Counted from the first letter of the stretch, positions 8,116 through 17,833 are shown. The stretch is DNA of 64,000 nt from Caulobacter sp. 602-2 (GCF_011043625.1 NZ_JAAKGT010000003.1:62001-126000), one strand, 5' to 3'. The notes: generated from the letters alone by a model not told the origin. Program-made: numbers and translations.

Positions 8116-8160
8116 GGTCCCTCCCCGCTCGAAGGCGGGGAGAAGGCCAAGCCAAACCCG

Positions 8161-8733
8161 TCAGTGCAAGGTGGGACGGACCGGAGGGCGACGCCACAGC
8201 TGGGCGGTCAGGGCGTTGGCCACGCCCAGCCAGCCCAGATCGGGCGATGAAGCGCCGCCGACCTTTCGGGCCTCGACGGCGTAGGCGGCCGAGGCGCCCA
8301 GCGACGCGGTGGCCACGGCCAGTTGCCCGCCGCCGCGCTTCGTGCCGAAGGCCAGCCACAGGGCGTTGAAACCCTGGGTCAGGCTCCACAGGGTCAGCGC
8401 CCGGGTGCGGGCGGGGCTGGAGGGCGCGTTCCAGGTGCGCAGGCCAGACAGGGTCATGGCGATGAACAGCGGCGGCAGCAGCAGGCTGGTCAGGGGCTTG
8501 GGCTGGTGGGCGACCGGCTCGTGCATCTCGGCATAGCCGACCGCGTACTCCTCGTCGTCGATCACCCGCTCGTGGCGGCGGCCCAGCAGGGTGGCGGCCA
8601 GGATCGCGCCGCCGGCCAGGGCCAGGCCTATGGCCAGCTGCGCGCCGGCGCTGTTGCCGCTGGTGTCCGGCTGGAACGCTTCGCGGCCGGCCAGGGCGCG
8701 GGGGGCGTACGGCTTGCCGGGGGTGATGCGCAT
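8161..8733 (-). CDS. Hypothetical membrane protein (190 residues)
   Basis: It starts at ATG 8733 (MRITPGKPYAPRALAGREAF). Hydrophobic segments lie at about residues 31-50, 83-97, 113-128, 137-150 and 166-182. The C-terminal half (WNAPSSPARTRALTLWSLTQ then FNALWLAFGTKRGG) is loosely reminiscent of TspO-like folds, but the key motifs are not convincing and I do not assign a family. It lies 45 bases upstream of the DUF2809 gene on the same strand, so the two may be co-transcribed. Confidence 0.6.
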   Translation of the reverse strand: MRITPGKPYAPRALAGREAFQPDTSGNSAGAQLAIGLALAGGAILAATLLGRRHERVIDDEEYAVGYAEMHEPVAHQPKPLTSLLLPPLFIAMTLSGLRTWNAPSSPARTRALTLWSLTQGFNALWLAFGTKRGGGQLAVATASLGASAAYAVEARKVGGASSPDLGWLGVANALTAQLWRRPPVRPTLH

Positions 8734-8791
8734 TGACGGACTCCTCGTTAACTCGGAACCCTAAACCGTCCAGTTTCCGGCTTGGTTCCAG

Positions 8792-9343
8792 ATGAACAGC
8801 GCCCCCGCGCCCATCCTGCTACGTCCCGCGCGCGCCGTCGAGGTCGAGGCGATCCGCGACCTCGAGCGCGCCTCGGCCCAGCGGTTCCTGGGCCTCATGG
8901 ACGACATCGCCGCCGACGAGCCGACGCCCGCCCCGATCCTGGCCCGGCGAATCGTCGAGGGCGGCCTGCTGGTCGCGCAGGCGGGCGACGCCATCGCCGG
9001 CTTCGTGATGTTCCGTCCGCTGGAGGGCGGCCTCTATGTGGAGCAACTGGACGTGCTGCCCGCCTTCGCCGGCCGCCGGATCGGCGCGGCCCTGCTGGAC
9101 GCCGTCGGCGAGCGCGCAGGCGACGGCGGCCTGACCCTGTCGACCTTTCGCGACGTGCCCTGGAACGCACCCTACTACGCCCGCCTGGGATTTGCGGAGG
9201 TCGGCGACCTGACGCCCGGCATGACCGCGATCCGCGCCGAGCACCTGGCGCGCGGCCTGGACGAGCGCGCGCGGCTGTTCATGCGCCGGCCGGGCGCGAG
9301 GCGACTACCGCCAGACGCGCGCCGTCGCGCCGCCCAACCTTGA
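8792..9343 (+). CDS. GNAT-family N-acetyltransferase
   Basis: This 183-residue cytosolic protein has the GNAT core: LLVAQAGDAIAGFVMFRP, then LYVEQLDVLPAFAGRRIGAALL, the acetyl-CoA pyrophosphate-binding loop (P-x-F-A-G-R-R-I-G-A), and APYYARLGFAEV near the end. The substrate cannot be told from sequence. The basic C-terminal tail (RRPGARRLPPDARRRAAQ) is unusual. It is divergent from the upstream membrane gene. Confidence 0.88.
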   Translation: MNSAPAPILLRPARAVEVEAIRDLERASAQRFLGLMDDIAADEPTPAPILARRIVEGGLLVAQAGDAIAGFVMFRPLEGGLYVEQLDVLPAFAGRRIGAALLDAVGERAGDGGLTLSTFRDVPWNAPYYARLGFAEVGDLTPGMTAIRAEHLARGLDERARLFMRRPGARRLPPDARRRAAQP

Positions 9344-9390
9344 CCAGAATTTCATCGTGAACTCGGCCGACGAACAGGGGGAGTTCCAGG

Positions 9391-10521
9391 ATGATGCTTC
9401 GAACCATGCTGGCGACGGCGGCGCTCGCCATTGCGACGTCGACGGCCGCCCACGCCCAGACGGTCTTTCCGGATCTGGCGCCCGGGTCGCTGGTCCAGGA
9501 TTGCGGCGCGGCCAACGCCAGTCCCGACATCTGTCGCCTGCGCGAGGCGATCCCCGCCGAGACCATCGCGACCCAGCTGGGCCAGGCCCGTTCGGCCGTC
9601 TGGCGCGAGGGCGATCGCCTGCTGGTCGTCGCCCGCACGCAGGCGGCCGAGCCGATGCTGGCGGGCGCGATCCTGGCGCCCCTGGCCAAGATCGAGGGAA
9701 CTGACCTGGCCACCCTGGTCGTTCGGATCCCCCGGCTCGACGAGGCGCTGATCGACGTCTTCATGGTCGGCGGGACGGGCCCGGTCACGCCGCTGGTCTA
9801 TCGCGGCCCCAAGACCCCGCCGGCCCAGACACCCGTGCCTGAACTGCGGGGCCGACTGGTTGAAGAGAGCCTGGACGGCAAGGCCCTTGGCGCGCCGCGC
9901 GGCCTGACGGTCTACCTGCCGCCCGGCTTCGACCAGGCCAGGACCTATCCGGTCGCCTACCTCGCCGACGGCCGCAGCGTGGCCTTCTACGCCCGGTGCA
10001 TCGAGCCGGCGATCCTCGACGGACGCATCCGGCCGGTGGTGCTGGTCGGCGTGCATTCCGGCCAGGGCCAGCAGCGCGCCGTCGACTACCTGCTCGACTG
10101 GAAGGGCTCGAGCGCCGGCTTCGAGGCGCACGAACGCTTCTTCCTCGACGAGGTGATGCCCCGGGCCGAGACGCTGTACGGCGCCTCGAAGAAGCGCGAG
10201 GAGCGCCTGGTCACCGGCAAGTCGAACGGCGGCGACTGGGCGCTGGACATCGCCCTGCGCCATCCCGACCTGTTCGCCCAGGCCGCCCCGGCGGCGATGG
10301 CCCGCACCAAGGCGCAGGGCGTCGAGACGCCGGGCCGGCCGCGGCTGCTTGTGACCACCGGCCTGTTCGATCCGCGGATCAACCGCTCGCGGGAGATCGT
10401 CGCGCGCGCCAAGGGCTCCGGCGACGAAGTCGCGCTGATCGAGCCGGTCAGCGGCCACGGCGGCCTGTTCTACCAGGAGCGCCTGATCGAGATCCTGGCC
10501 TGGGCCTTCGGCCGTCCGTAA
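9391..10521 (+). CDS. Exported esterase (alpha/beta hydrolase, esterase-D type)
   Basis: This 376-residue protein has a clear signal peptide (MMLRTMLATAALAIATSTAA, cleaved after AHA). The C-terminal two thirds is an esterase domain: YLPPGFDQARTYPVAYLADG, the nucleophile elbow GKSNGG (Ser about 278), Asp in GLFDPRIN (about 330) and His in SGHGG (about 356). It resembles enterochelin-esterase/esterase-D hydrolases that act on ester-linked small molecules. The 150-residue N-terminal domain is not recognised. It converges with the GT9 gene. Confidence 0.82.
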   Translation: MMLRTMLATAALAIATSTAAHAQTVFPDLAPGSLVQDCGAANASPDICRLREAIPAETIATQLGQARSAVWREGDRLLVVARTQAAEPMLAGAILAPLAKIEGTDLATLVVRIPRLDEALIDVFMVGGTGPVTPLVYRGPKTPPAQTPVPELRGRLVEESLDGKALGAPRGLTVYLPPGFDQARTYPVAYLADGRSVAFYARCIEPAILDGRIRPVVLVGVHSGQGQQRAVDYLLDWKGSSAGFEAHERFFLDEVMPRAETLYGASKKREERLVTGKSNGGDWALDIALRHPDLFAQAAPAAMARTKAQGVETPGRPRLLVTTGLFDPRINRSREIVARAKGSGDEVALIEPVSGHGGLFYQERLIEILAWAFGRP

Positions 10522-10534
10522 GCGCCTGGAGGCC

Positions 10535-11506
10535 TTAGCGCGGCAGCAGCGAGATCGCGGTGCTGGCCACGGTGCTGACCGGCAAAGCCTTCAGATCGGG
10601 CGACTTGATCACCGCCACGTGGCCGCGCGGGCCGCACAGCGCCGGATCCGAGGCGTCGGAGAACAGGGCGATGGTCGGCGCGCCGGCCGCGGCCAGAAGG
10701 TGCGTGGGGCCGGTGTCGTTGCCGACCACCAGGGCCGCCTTGGCCCCGAGCACGGCCAGCTGGGCGAAGTCGGTGCGGCCGGTGAGGTCGCGCGCCTGGC
10801 CGGCGGCCTTCTGGATCTGGCGAGCCATGGCGCTTTCCTGCGGCCCGCCGATGATGACGATGTCGAGGCCCTTGGACTTCAAGAGGGCCGCCAGCTGGGC
10901 GTAGCTCTCGACCGGCCAGCGCTTTTCGGGCCGGTGGGCCGAGCCGCCGGGCACCAGCAGGACGTAGGGCTTGGGCGCCACCGCGCCGGCGACCGGACGG
11001 GCGTCCTTGTGCTTGCGCAGGATCCACGACAGGTCCGGCGGCGGAGCGCTGCCCGGCTCGGTCGGCGCATCGGGCCAGATGCCGGCCTGGCGCAGCTGGT
11101 CGGCGTGACGCTCCAGCGTGTGCATGTGATAGCGGGCGCGGCCGCGCTGGGGCAGGCTGGCGCCGTTGGCGATGCCCGACCACTGCGGCGGGAACGGCCG
11201 CAGGGCCTGGAAGTACCAGCCGGTGCGGTTGTTGGTCTGCAGGTCGTAGACGCGGTCGTACTTGGCCTTGCGGATCCGGCCCAGCATCTTGAAGAGGTCG
11301 CCCGCGTCGCTGGGACGGCCGTCCACCTCGACGGCGTTGAAATAGGGCGACAGACGGGCCAGGGCCTCGAACGGCGGGGTGGTCAGAAGGGTGATCTTGG
11401 CGCGCGGGTGCGCCTCGCGGATCTTCTTCATCGCCGCCAGGGCCAGGACGAAATCGCCCAGCGCGCCCAGCTTGATGACCAGGACCTTCTTGATCTCCTT
11501 GCTCAA
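10535..11506 (-). CDS. Glycosyltransferase family 9 (heptosyltransferase-like)
   Basis: This 323-residue protein starts VLVIKLGALGDFVLALAAMK, the GT9 signature of LPS heptosyltransferases. The C-terminal donor-binding region (LLVPGGSAHRPEKRWPVESY, IIGGPQE, VGNDTGPTHLLAAAG) is intact. GT9 enzymes add heptose to lipid A core on the inner face of the inner membrane. The start is a TTG whose codon overlaps the upstream gene's stop (TTGA), indicating tight translational coupling with the GT4 gene. Confidence 0.92.
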   Translation of the reverse strand: MSKEIKKVLVIKLGALGDFVLALAAMKKIREAHPRAKITLLTTPPFEALARLSPYFNAVEVDGRPSDAGDLFKMLGRIRKAKYDRVYDLQTNNRTGWYFQALRPFPPQWSGIANGASLPQRGRARYHMHTLERHADQLRQAGIWPDAPTEPGSAPPPDLSWILRKHKDARPVAGAVAPKPYVLLVPGGSAHRPEKRWPVESYAQLAALLKSKGLDIVIIGGPQESAMARQIQKAAGQARDLTGRTDFAQLAVLGAKAALVVGNDTGPTHLLAAAGAPTIALFSDASDPALCGPRGHVAVIKSPDLKALPVSTVASTAISLLPR

Positions 11507-12699
11507 CCCTTCGACTCCGAAACTACCGCCCCAGCCTTCCGGGCGGCCATGACGCGCGCATAGACCTTAAGGGTCGCCTCGACCATCGCGTCCACAGAAT
11601 ACAACCGTCGCGCACGGGCGCGAGCCGCCATGCCCATCGCCTGACGCCCGGCGGCGCCCGCTTCGCAGGCGTCGTTCAGGGCCTGGGCCCAGGCCTCGAC
11701 GTCGCCGGGCGCGGCCAGCCAGCCGGTCTCGCCCGGAACCACCGTCTCGCGCGTGGCGCCGTGGTCGGCGGCGATCACCGGACGCCCCATCACCTGCGGC
11801 TCGACCGCCGTGCGGCCGAAGGCCTCCGGCTCCAGCGACGGGGCGATGGCCAGGTCGGCCAGCAGATAGGCGGCCGGCATGTCGTCGCAGTGGCCCACCA
11901 GCCTGACGCTGTCTTCCAGGCCCGCCTGGGTGATCATGTGCTCGAGCTGCGCGCGATAGCCCTTGCGGCCCTGGTCGTCGCCGGCCAGCAGCAGCAGCAC
12001 CCGCGTGTCGTTCAGGGCCTTCAGCCGCGCCACCGCCTCGATGGCCAGGCCCTGGCCCTTCCAGCGGGTCAGCCGGCCTGCCAGCAGCACCTTGAGGCGG
12101 CGCTCGTCGCTGGCCACGCCCCAGGCCTTGCGCAGGGCCTCGACCCGCTCGGCCGAGACGAAGCCGGGCTCGAAACGCGACAGGTCCACCCCGCGCGGGA
12201 TCGCCACCACCTTGTCGGGGTGGATGCCGTGCTCGGCGATGACGTGGGCCCGGGTGTATTCGGAATTGGCGATCACCAGGTCGCCCTTGGTCATCACCGC
12301 GTTGTACCAGCGCTTGAGGCTGGACTTGGCGTTGTAGACCCCGTGATAGGTGGCCACGAACGGCGTCCGGGTGGCGTGGGCCGCCCACAGGGCCGAGAAG
12401 GCCGGCGCACGCGAGCGGGCGTGCACCAGGGTCACCTTCTCGCGGCGGATCAGGTCGATCAGGCGGGCGGCGTTGCCCAGCATCACCAGCGGGTTCTTCG
12501 ACTGGGCCGGCATCTGGGCCAGGCGCCCGCCGTCGGCTTCCAGGCGCGAGGCCATGCGGCCGCCACGGGTCGCCACCAGGGCCTTGCCGCCCTGGGCCAC
12601 CACGCCGTGCGCGACGTCGATCGTGGTCTGCTCGGCGCCGCCGGTCTCCAGTTCCGGAGTCACCTGCAGCAGGGTGAATTCATCGGGAAGGATGGACAC
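11503..12699 (-). CDS. Glycosyltransferase family 4
   Basis: This 398-residue protein uses a GTG start at 12699. It has the GT4/GT-B layout: N-terminal LQVTPELETGGAEQTTIDVA acceptor domain, VHARSRAPAFSALWAA, IANSEYTRAHVI, then the C-terminal LLAGRLTRWKGQGLAIEAV and PSLEPEAFGRTAVEPQVMGRPV with the EPEAFG donor-binding motif. With the downstream GT9 gene it forms a two-gene operon, most likely for core or surface polysaccharide. Donor and acceptor are unknown. Confidence 0.92.
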   Translation of the reverse strand: MSILPDEFTLLQVTPELETGGAEQTTIDVAHGVVAQGGKALVATRGGRMASRLEADGGRLAQMPAQSKNPLVMLGNAARLIDLIRREKVTLVHARSRAPAFSALWAAHATRTPFVATYHGVYNAKSSLKRWYNAVMTKGDLVIANSEYTRAHVIAEHGIHPDKVVAIPRGVDLSRFEPGFVSAERVEALRKAWGVASDERRLKVLLAGRLTRWKGQGLAIEAVARLKALNDTRVLLLLAGDDQGRKGYRAQLEHMITQAGLEDSVRLVGHCDDMPAAYLLADLAIAPSLEPEAFGRTAVEPQVMGRPVIAADHGATRETVVPGETGWLAAPGDVEAWAQALNDACEAGAAGRQAMGMAARARARRLYSVDAMVEATLKVYARVMAARKAGAVVSESKG

Positions 12700-12755
12700 G
12701 CCGCGCTCTGAAGAGGTTAGGAGGGGTTAGTTAGCGAAACGAACAAGGCCGCGCC

Positions 12756-13628
12756 ATGACCGAAGTCCGTGATTTCCACCCGCGCGAGGAAAATCAACGT
12801 CTCGCCTACCGCAGGATCGACGGCGAAGGCCCGACGGTGGTGTGGCTGGGCGGCTTTCACTCCGACATGACCGGCACGAAGGCCCAGGTGCTGGCAGAAC
12901 AGGCCCTGGCCACGGGCGGATCGTACGTCCGCTTCGACTATTTCGGCCACGGCGAATCGTCGGGCGCGTTCCGGGACGGCACGATCAGCCGCTGGCGCGC
13001 CGATTCGCTCGCCGTCATCGACGAGCTGACCGACGGCCCGCTGGTGCTGGTCGGCTCGTCGATGGGCGGCTGGCTGGCGTGCCTGGCCGCCATCGCCCGG
13101 CCCGAGCGGGTGAAGGCCCTGGTGCTGATCGCCCCCGCCCCCGACTTCACCGACAAGCTGATGGCCCCCGAACTGTCCGGCGAGGCCAGGACCGCCATCG
13201 CCCGCGACGGCTTCTGGATCCGGCCCTCCGAGTACGACGACGGCGGCTACGCCATCACCCGCGAGCTGCTGGAGGACGGCGCGCGCTGGTCGATCCTGCC
13301 CGGCCCCGTGCCGATCGACGTCCCGGTGCGGGTGCTGCAGGGCGGCGCCGACGCCGACGTGCCCTGGACCCACGCCCTGGAGCTGGCCAACGGCCTGGCC
13401 AGCCAGGACGTGGTCTTCTCGCTGATCAAGGACGGCGACCACCGGCTGTCGCGCCCGCAGGACCTGGAGCGGCTGACGGCCGCCGTGGCCGAGGCCCGCG
13501 TGCTGGCCACGCCCGTCGACGACGACCCCGTCGCCCGCCGCCTGGCCCGCGCCGCCCGCGCCCGCTCGGCGGGGCAGGCTCCCGCGGCCGCCTGGGCGGC
13601 GGCGGATCTGGGCGAGGAGGAGGAGTAG
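12756..13628 (+). CDS. Alpha/beta hydrolase
   Basis: This 290-residue cytosolic protein has an oxyanion region GGFHSDMTGTKA, the FDYFGHGESSG motif, nucleophile elbow VGSSMGGW (Ser about 103), Asp near GGADADVPWTHA and His in GDHRLSRPQD. This matches the ABHD10-like subgroup of serine hydrolases. The 50-residue Ala/Arg/Glu-rich C-terminal tail is probably disordered. It is divergent from the glycosyltransferase pair; 56 bases separate the starts. Confidence 0.88.
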   Translation: MTEVRDFHPREENQRLAYRRIDGEGPTVVWLGGFHSDMTGTKAQVLAEQALATGGSYVRFDYFGHGESSGAFRDGTISRWRADSLAVIDELTDGPLVLVGSSMGGWLACLAAIARPERVKALVLIAPAPDFTDKLMAPELSGEARTAIARDGFWIRPSEYDDGGYAITRELLEDGARWSILPGPVPIDVPVRVLQGGADADVPWTHALELANGLASQDVVFSLIKDGDHRLSRPQDLERLTAAVAEARVLATPVDDDPVARRLARAARARSAGQAPAAAWAAADLGEEEE

Positions 13629-13639
13629 ACCCCCAACTC

Positions 13640-13773
13640 CCGTCATTCCCGCCCTCGTGGCGGGAAGCCCTGGTTCAGCTGTCACGTGAGACGCAAGCGA
13701 CGTGCTCAGCACGTCGCCCTCCCGCCCCTGCGGCTGACAGAGAGGTTCCCGCCACAAGGGCGGGAATGACGGG
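13640..13773 (+). repeat. Intergenic inverted repeat, family A (copy 1)
   Basis: A 134-base element begins CGTCATTCCCGCC and ends GGCGGGAATGACGGG, with internal arms CGACGTGCTGAGCACGTCG. A second copy is at 21152-21286 with the same outer arms and the same internal blocks (GTGAGRCGCAAGCGA, CCGCCCCTGCGGCYGACAGA). Both sit between convergent genes, so they may act as bidirectional terminators or as folded RNA elements. Confidence 0.85.
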
Positions 13774-13798
13774 CGATAGAGGGAAGCGCTTCGCCCCC

Positions 13799-14653
13799 CT
13801 ACCCCGCCAGGATCGCCGCCAGGCCTTCGCGGTAGGTCGGATACCTGGGCCGCCAGCCGAGTTCGGCCTTGGCGAGGGCGTTCGAGACGCGCTTGTTCTC
13901 GGCGTAGAACCGGCGGGTGGCCGGCGACAGGCCCAGGGCGTTGAACGGCAGGTCCGGCGGGACCGGAACGCCCAGCAGGCGGGCGGCGTGCTCCATGACG
14001 TCCTGCGGCGGGGCCGGCTCGTCGTCGCACAGATTGTAGACCGCCCCGGCCCGGGGCTTCTCCAGCGAGGCCAGCAGTCCCGAGACGATGTCGTCGCGAT
14101 GGATGCGGCTGAACACTTGGCCGGGTTTGACGATGCGACGCCCCTCGCCGGCCTTCAGGCGGTCGAAGGCGCTGCGGCCGGGGCCGTAGATGCCCGGCAG
14201 GCGGAAGGTGGCCACCGTCAGGCCCATGCCCCGACAGACCTGGCGCCAGTCGCGCTCGGCCCCGACCCGGCGCGCGCCTTCGACCGACTGGGCTTTCAGC
14301 GGACTCGATTCGAACACCCAGCCCCCGTCGAAGTCGCCATAGACGCCGGTGGTCGACAAATAGCCGATCCAGTCGGGAAAGGCCTCGGCGGCGGCCAGGG
14401 CGGGAATCACCGCCTCCAGCGCCGGACAGCCCTCGCCGGTCGGCGGCGCGGTGACCAGCACGGCGTTCACGCCGCGCATCGCCTCGACCATGGCGGCCTT
14501 GTCGTCGGGGTCGACGGCGGAGAAGCCCAGGGCCTCGACGGCGGCCCGCGCCTGCGGCGTGCGGCCCGTGGCGCTCACCGACCAGCCGCGCGCGGCCAGA
14601 GATTCGGCGAAGGCGGCGCCGACATAGCCCAATCCGAACACGAACAGACGCAA
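13799..14653 (-). CDS. NAD-dependent epimerase/dehydratase family protein
   Basis: From the TTG at 14653 the protein is 284 residues and begins at once with the Rossmann strand RLFVFGLGYVGAAFAESLAA. Further motifs are VLVTAPPTGEG, the YLSTTGVYGD region and FRLPGIYGPGRSAFDRL, as in extended SDRs of the YeeZ/SDR_a5 type. The sugar or substrate is unknown. An ATG at 14725 would add 24 residues of non-conserved sequence and is less likely. It converges on repeat family A. Confidence 0.8.
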   Translation of the reverse strand: MRLFVFGLGYVGAAFAESLAARGWSVSATGRTPQARAAVEALGFSAVDPDDKAAMVEAMRGVNAVLVTAPPTGEGCPALEAVIPALAAAEAFPDWIGYLSTTGVYGDFDGGWVFESSPLKAQSVEGARRVGAERDWRQVCRGMGLTVATFRLPGIYGPGRSAFDRLKAGEGRRIVKPGQVFSRIHRDDIVSGLLASLEKPRAGAVYNLCDDEPAPPQDVMEHAARLLGVPVPPDLPFNALGLSPATRRFYAENKRVSNALAKAELGWRPRYPTYREGLAAILAG

Positions 14654-14824
14654 ACCCAGAGCCCCGCCCCTCAAATCCAAGGGATCAATGAGCCGTCGAA
14701 ACGGGCCTTTCCGCAAGTGCGGCATTCATCCCCAATGAAGTTGCGCGACAGTGCTTGCCAAGCGCGGAACGCTCTGCCATAAGCCGCCTCCTCGTCGCGG
14801 GGCGCTGTTTTCAGCCTCTTCGAT

Positions 14825-14899
<75 letters not shown>

Positions 14900-14945
14900 T
14901 TCCCTCCCTTCGGGAGACGGATGGACGAGACAAGAAAATCGGTGC

Positions 14946-15020
<75 letters not shown>

Positions 15021-15125
15021 TTTTCTTACCTTTCCTCACATTCTGATCCGGATGCGAAGCGGGGCCGTTTGGCCCGGCGGCAAATCCTGCTCTAACCTCC
15101 CGTCGGTTCATTCCGGGGAGCGTCC

Positions 15126-16880
15126 ATGCGTCACCATCTTCTTCGCCTCGCCGCCGGCGCGGCCCTGTCGGCCGTGCTGCTGGCCAGCGGCGCGCACGCC
15201 GCGCAGGCGACCGCCTCGACCCAGCTGACGCAGGCCGTGAAGGCCTATGAGTCGGTGTCGGGCGCCGAGGACGAGGAAAGCGGTTCGGACGCCGCCCGCT
15301 GGCGCCTGCCGCCCGTCGGTCCCAAGGCCGACGCCGACCGCAAGGCCAAGTACGAGAAGGCCAAGGCGCTGCTGGCCGGCGTCGACGCCTCCGGCCTGTC
15401 CGACGACGAGAAGCTGACCCGCCAGATCCTGGCCTGGAGCCTCGACGACAAGCTCACGGGCCTGTCGTTCGACGAGAGCCGCATGCCGTTCAGCAGCGAC
15501 GGCGGCTTCGACGTCACCCTGCTCTATCGCGCCAGCAGCGCGCGCCTGAAGGACGAGGCCGAAGCCAGAAAGTGGATCGCCCTGCTGGCCCAGGCCCCCG
15601 ACTGGTACGCCGCCAACATCGCCGAGGCCCGGCGCGGGGTCGCCTCGGGCTTCGTGCACACGAAGATGACCGCCCAGTCGGTGCTGGAGCGCGCCCAGCG
15701 CACGGCCGGCACGCCGCTGGCCGAGGATCCGCTGCTGGCGCCGCTGCGCGCCCTGCCCGCCAGCGTGCCGGCCGATCGCAAGGCGGCCTTGATCGCCGAG
15801 GGCGAGGCGGTGCTGAAGGCCAAGGTCGCCCCGGCCCGCGCCAGCTTCGTCGCCTTCATGCAGGACGAGTACCTGCCCAAGGCCGCCACGAGCCTGGCGG
15901 CCGGCGACCTGCCCGACGGCAAGCGCTACTACGCCTTCCTGGTCAAGCGCTACACGACCACCGACATGACCCCCGACCAGGTGCACGAGATCGGCCAGGC
16001 CGAGGTGGCCCGCATCCGCGCGCGGATGGAGACGGTGATGAAGCAGGCCGGCTTCAAGGGCGACCTGCCGGCCTTCCTGACCTTCCTGCGCACCGATCCG
16101 CGCTTCTACGCCACCAGCCGCCAGCAACTGCTGGAGAAGGCCAGCGAGATCGCCAAGCGCGCCGACGACCAGCTGCCGGCCCACTTCGGAACCCTGCCGC
16201 GCCTGACCTACGGCGTGCGCCCCGTGCCGGCCAGCATCGAGAAGGGCTACACCACCGGCCGCTACTTCGGCGGCGACCCCAAGGCCGGCCGCGCCGGCGG
16301 GCTGATGATCAACACCTCCGACCTCGATCAGCGCGGGCTCTATGAGCTGCCGGCCCTGGTGCTGCACGAGGGCGCGCCGGGCCACCACATCCAGACCTCG
16401 CTGGCCCAGGAGCAGACCGGCCCCGAGTTCCGCAAGAACCTCTATTTCAGCGCCTTCGGCGAGGGCTGGGGGCTCTATTCGGAGTGGCTGGGCGAGGAGA
16501 TGGGCATCTATCGCGACCCCTACGAGCTGTTCGGCCGCCTGTCCTACGAGATGTGGCGCGCCTGCCGCCTGGTGGCCGACACCGGCATGCACTGGAAGGG
16601 CTGGAGCCTGGAGCAGGCCCGCGCCTGCTTCACCGAGAACAGCGCCCTGTCCTCGACCAACATCGAGGTCGAACTGAAGCGTTACGTCTCCTGGCCCGGC
16701 CAGGCGCTGTCGTACAAGATCGGCGAGCTGAAGATCCTGGAACTGCGCAAGCGCGCCGAGACCGCCCTCGGCCCGAAGTTCGACGAGCGCGCCTTCCACG
16801 ACCTGGTGCTGCTGGGCGGCTCGACGCCGCTGGCGGTGCTGGAGGCGCGGACGGACGCGTGGATCGCCGCGCGAAAATAA
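15126..16880 (+). CDS. Exported DUF885-family putative metallopeptidase
   Basis: This 584-residue protein has a signal peptide (MRHHLLRLAAGAALSAVLLA, cut after AHA). It has the DUF885 hallmarks: YTTGRYFGGDPKAGRAGGL, the zinc-site-like LHEGAPGHHIQT at about residues 412-423, and AFGEGWGLYSEWLGEEMG at about 446-463 whose Glu is the likely third ligand. DUF885 proteins resemble gluzincin peptidases and are usually periplasmic or lipoproteins; substrates are unknown. Length fits the family (about 580-620). Confidence 0.88.
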   Translation: MRHHLLRLAAGAALSAVLLASGAHAAQATASTQLTQAVKAYESVSGAEDEESGSDAARWRLPPVGPKADADRKAKYEKAKALLAGVDASGLSDDEKLTRQILAWSLDDKLTGLSFDESRMPFSSDGGFDVTLLYRASSARLKDEAEARKWIALLAQAPDWYAANIAEARRGVASGFVHTKMTAQSVLERAQRTAGTPLAEDPLLAPLRALPASVPADRKAALIAEGEAVLKAKVAPARASFVAFMQDEYLPKAATSLAAGDLPDGKRYYAFLVKRYTTTDMTPDQVHEIGQAEVARIRARMETVMKQAGFKGDLPAFLTFLRTDPRFYATSRQQLLEKASEIAKRADDQLPAHFGTLPRLTYGVRPVPASIEKGYTTGRYFGGDPKAGRAGGLMINTSDLDQRGLYELPALVLHEGAPGHHIQTSLAQEQTGPEFRKNLYFSAFGEGWGLYSEWLGEEMGIYRDPYELFGRLSYEMWRACRLVADTGMHWKGWSLEQARACFTENSALSSTNIEVELKRYVSWPGQALSYKIGELKILELRKRAETALGPKFDERAFHDLVLLGGSTPLAVLEARTDAWIAARK

Positions 16881-16963
16881 ACGCCAAGCTGCGCCACGTC
16901 CCGGGGTTGACCCCATCGTCGCCCCGGGCCGAACCTCCCCGCCTGCATAAAAAGGGAGGTTTC

Positions 16964-17701
16964 ATGTCCTACGCCTCGAAGCTCGCGATCAGCGGCGCCC
17001 TGTTGCTGGCGCTCTCGGCCTGCTCCGACCAGAAGGCGGCCACGAGCGACGCCTCGGCCAAGCCGGCCGGCGAAACCGCCGCAGCGCCGGCCGCCGCCAA
17101 GCCGCCCGCCGATCTTCCGGCCGGCGACTACACGCTGGACAAGACCCACGCCGACCTCAGCTTCAAGGTCAATCACCTGGGCTTTTCCTGGTACACGGCG
17201 CGCTTCTCCGACTTCGACGCCAAGCTGACGCTGGACCCCAAGGCGCCCGAGCGCGCCCATGTCGAGGCCAGCATCAAGACGAGTTCGCTGCTGCTGCCCG
17301 CGCCGCCCGCGGGGTTCACCGACGAGCTTCTGGGCAAGGACTGGCTGGACGCGGCCAAGTACCCCGCCATCACCTTCCGCTCGACCAAGGTGGCCAGCAC
17401 CGGCCCCGACACCGCCGACGTCACCGGCGACCTGACGCTGCATGGCGTGACCAAGCCGGTCACGCTGAAGGCGAAGTTCAACGGCGGCTATGCCGGCTTC
17501 CCGCCCATGGACCCCAACGCCCGCATCGGCTTCTCGCTGACCGGCAGCTTCAAGCGCTCGGACTTCGGCGTCTCCTACGGCGTGCCGAAACCCGGCTCGA
17601 CCATGGGCGTCGGCGACGAGGTGCAGGTGGCCATCGAGGCCGAGATGCTCAAGCCCAACCCGCCGACCGCGGCCGCCGCGCCGGCGCCCGGCCAACCGTG
17701 A
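16964..17701 (+). CDS. YceI-family lipoprotein
   Basis: This 245-residue protein starts at ATG 16964 behind AAAGGGAGGT. A lipobox (LLALSAC, Cys about 20) marks it as a lipoprotein, followed by an Ala/Pro-rich linker (residues 25-50). The YceI beta-barrel follows: YTLDKTHADLSFKVNHLGFS, then GKDWLDAAKYPAITFRSTKV, LTLHGVTKPVTLKAKF and IGFSLTGSFKRSDFGVSYG. YceI proteins bind polyisoprenoid-type lipids in the periplasm. A Pro/Ala tail ends the protein. Confidence 0.92.
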   Translation: MSYASKLAISGALLLALSACSDQKAATSDASAKPAGETAAAPAAAKPPADLPAGDYTLDKTHADLSFKVNHLGFSWYTARFSDFDAKLTLDPKAPERAHVEASIKTSSLLLPAPPAGFTDELLGKDWLDAAKYPAITFRSTKVASTGPDTADVTGDLTLHGVTKPVTLKAKFNGGYAGFPPMDPNARIGFSLTGSFKRSDFGVSYGVPKPGSTMGVGDEVQVAIEAEMLKPNPPTAAAAPAPGQP

Positions 17702-17817
17702 CGAAGGCGCCTATCCCCGTAGGCGGAGGGGGATAGGCGACCACCCCGCGCAATACAATCAGTGGTTTAGATTTCCACTGGACGCGCGAAATAGGAAAGT
17801 TATCCTACAGGAGGAAT

Positions 17818-17833
17818 ATCAGCCTAGGCTGAT
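17818..17833. promoter_or_regulatory. Perfect 16-bp palindrome upstream of the DnaA-like gene
   Basis: ATCAGCCTAGGCTGAT is a perfect palindrome ending 42 bases before the start codon of the DnaA domain IV protein. A second inverted repeat, CAGTGG-N9-CCACTG, lies at 17760-17780. Either could be an operator for the divergence-free gene pair downstream. The binding protein is unknown. Confidence 0.45.

Noticed and set aside
17795-17812. DnaA-box-like TTATCCTACA upstream of the DnaA-domain gene
   Set aside because: It differs from the TTWTNCACA consensus by an extra base and occurs once only, so it was not listed as a DnaA site.
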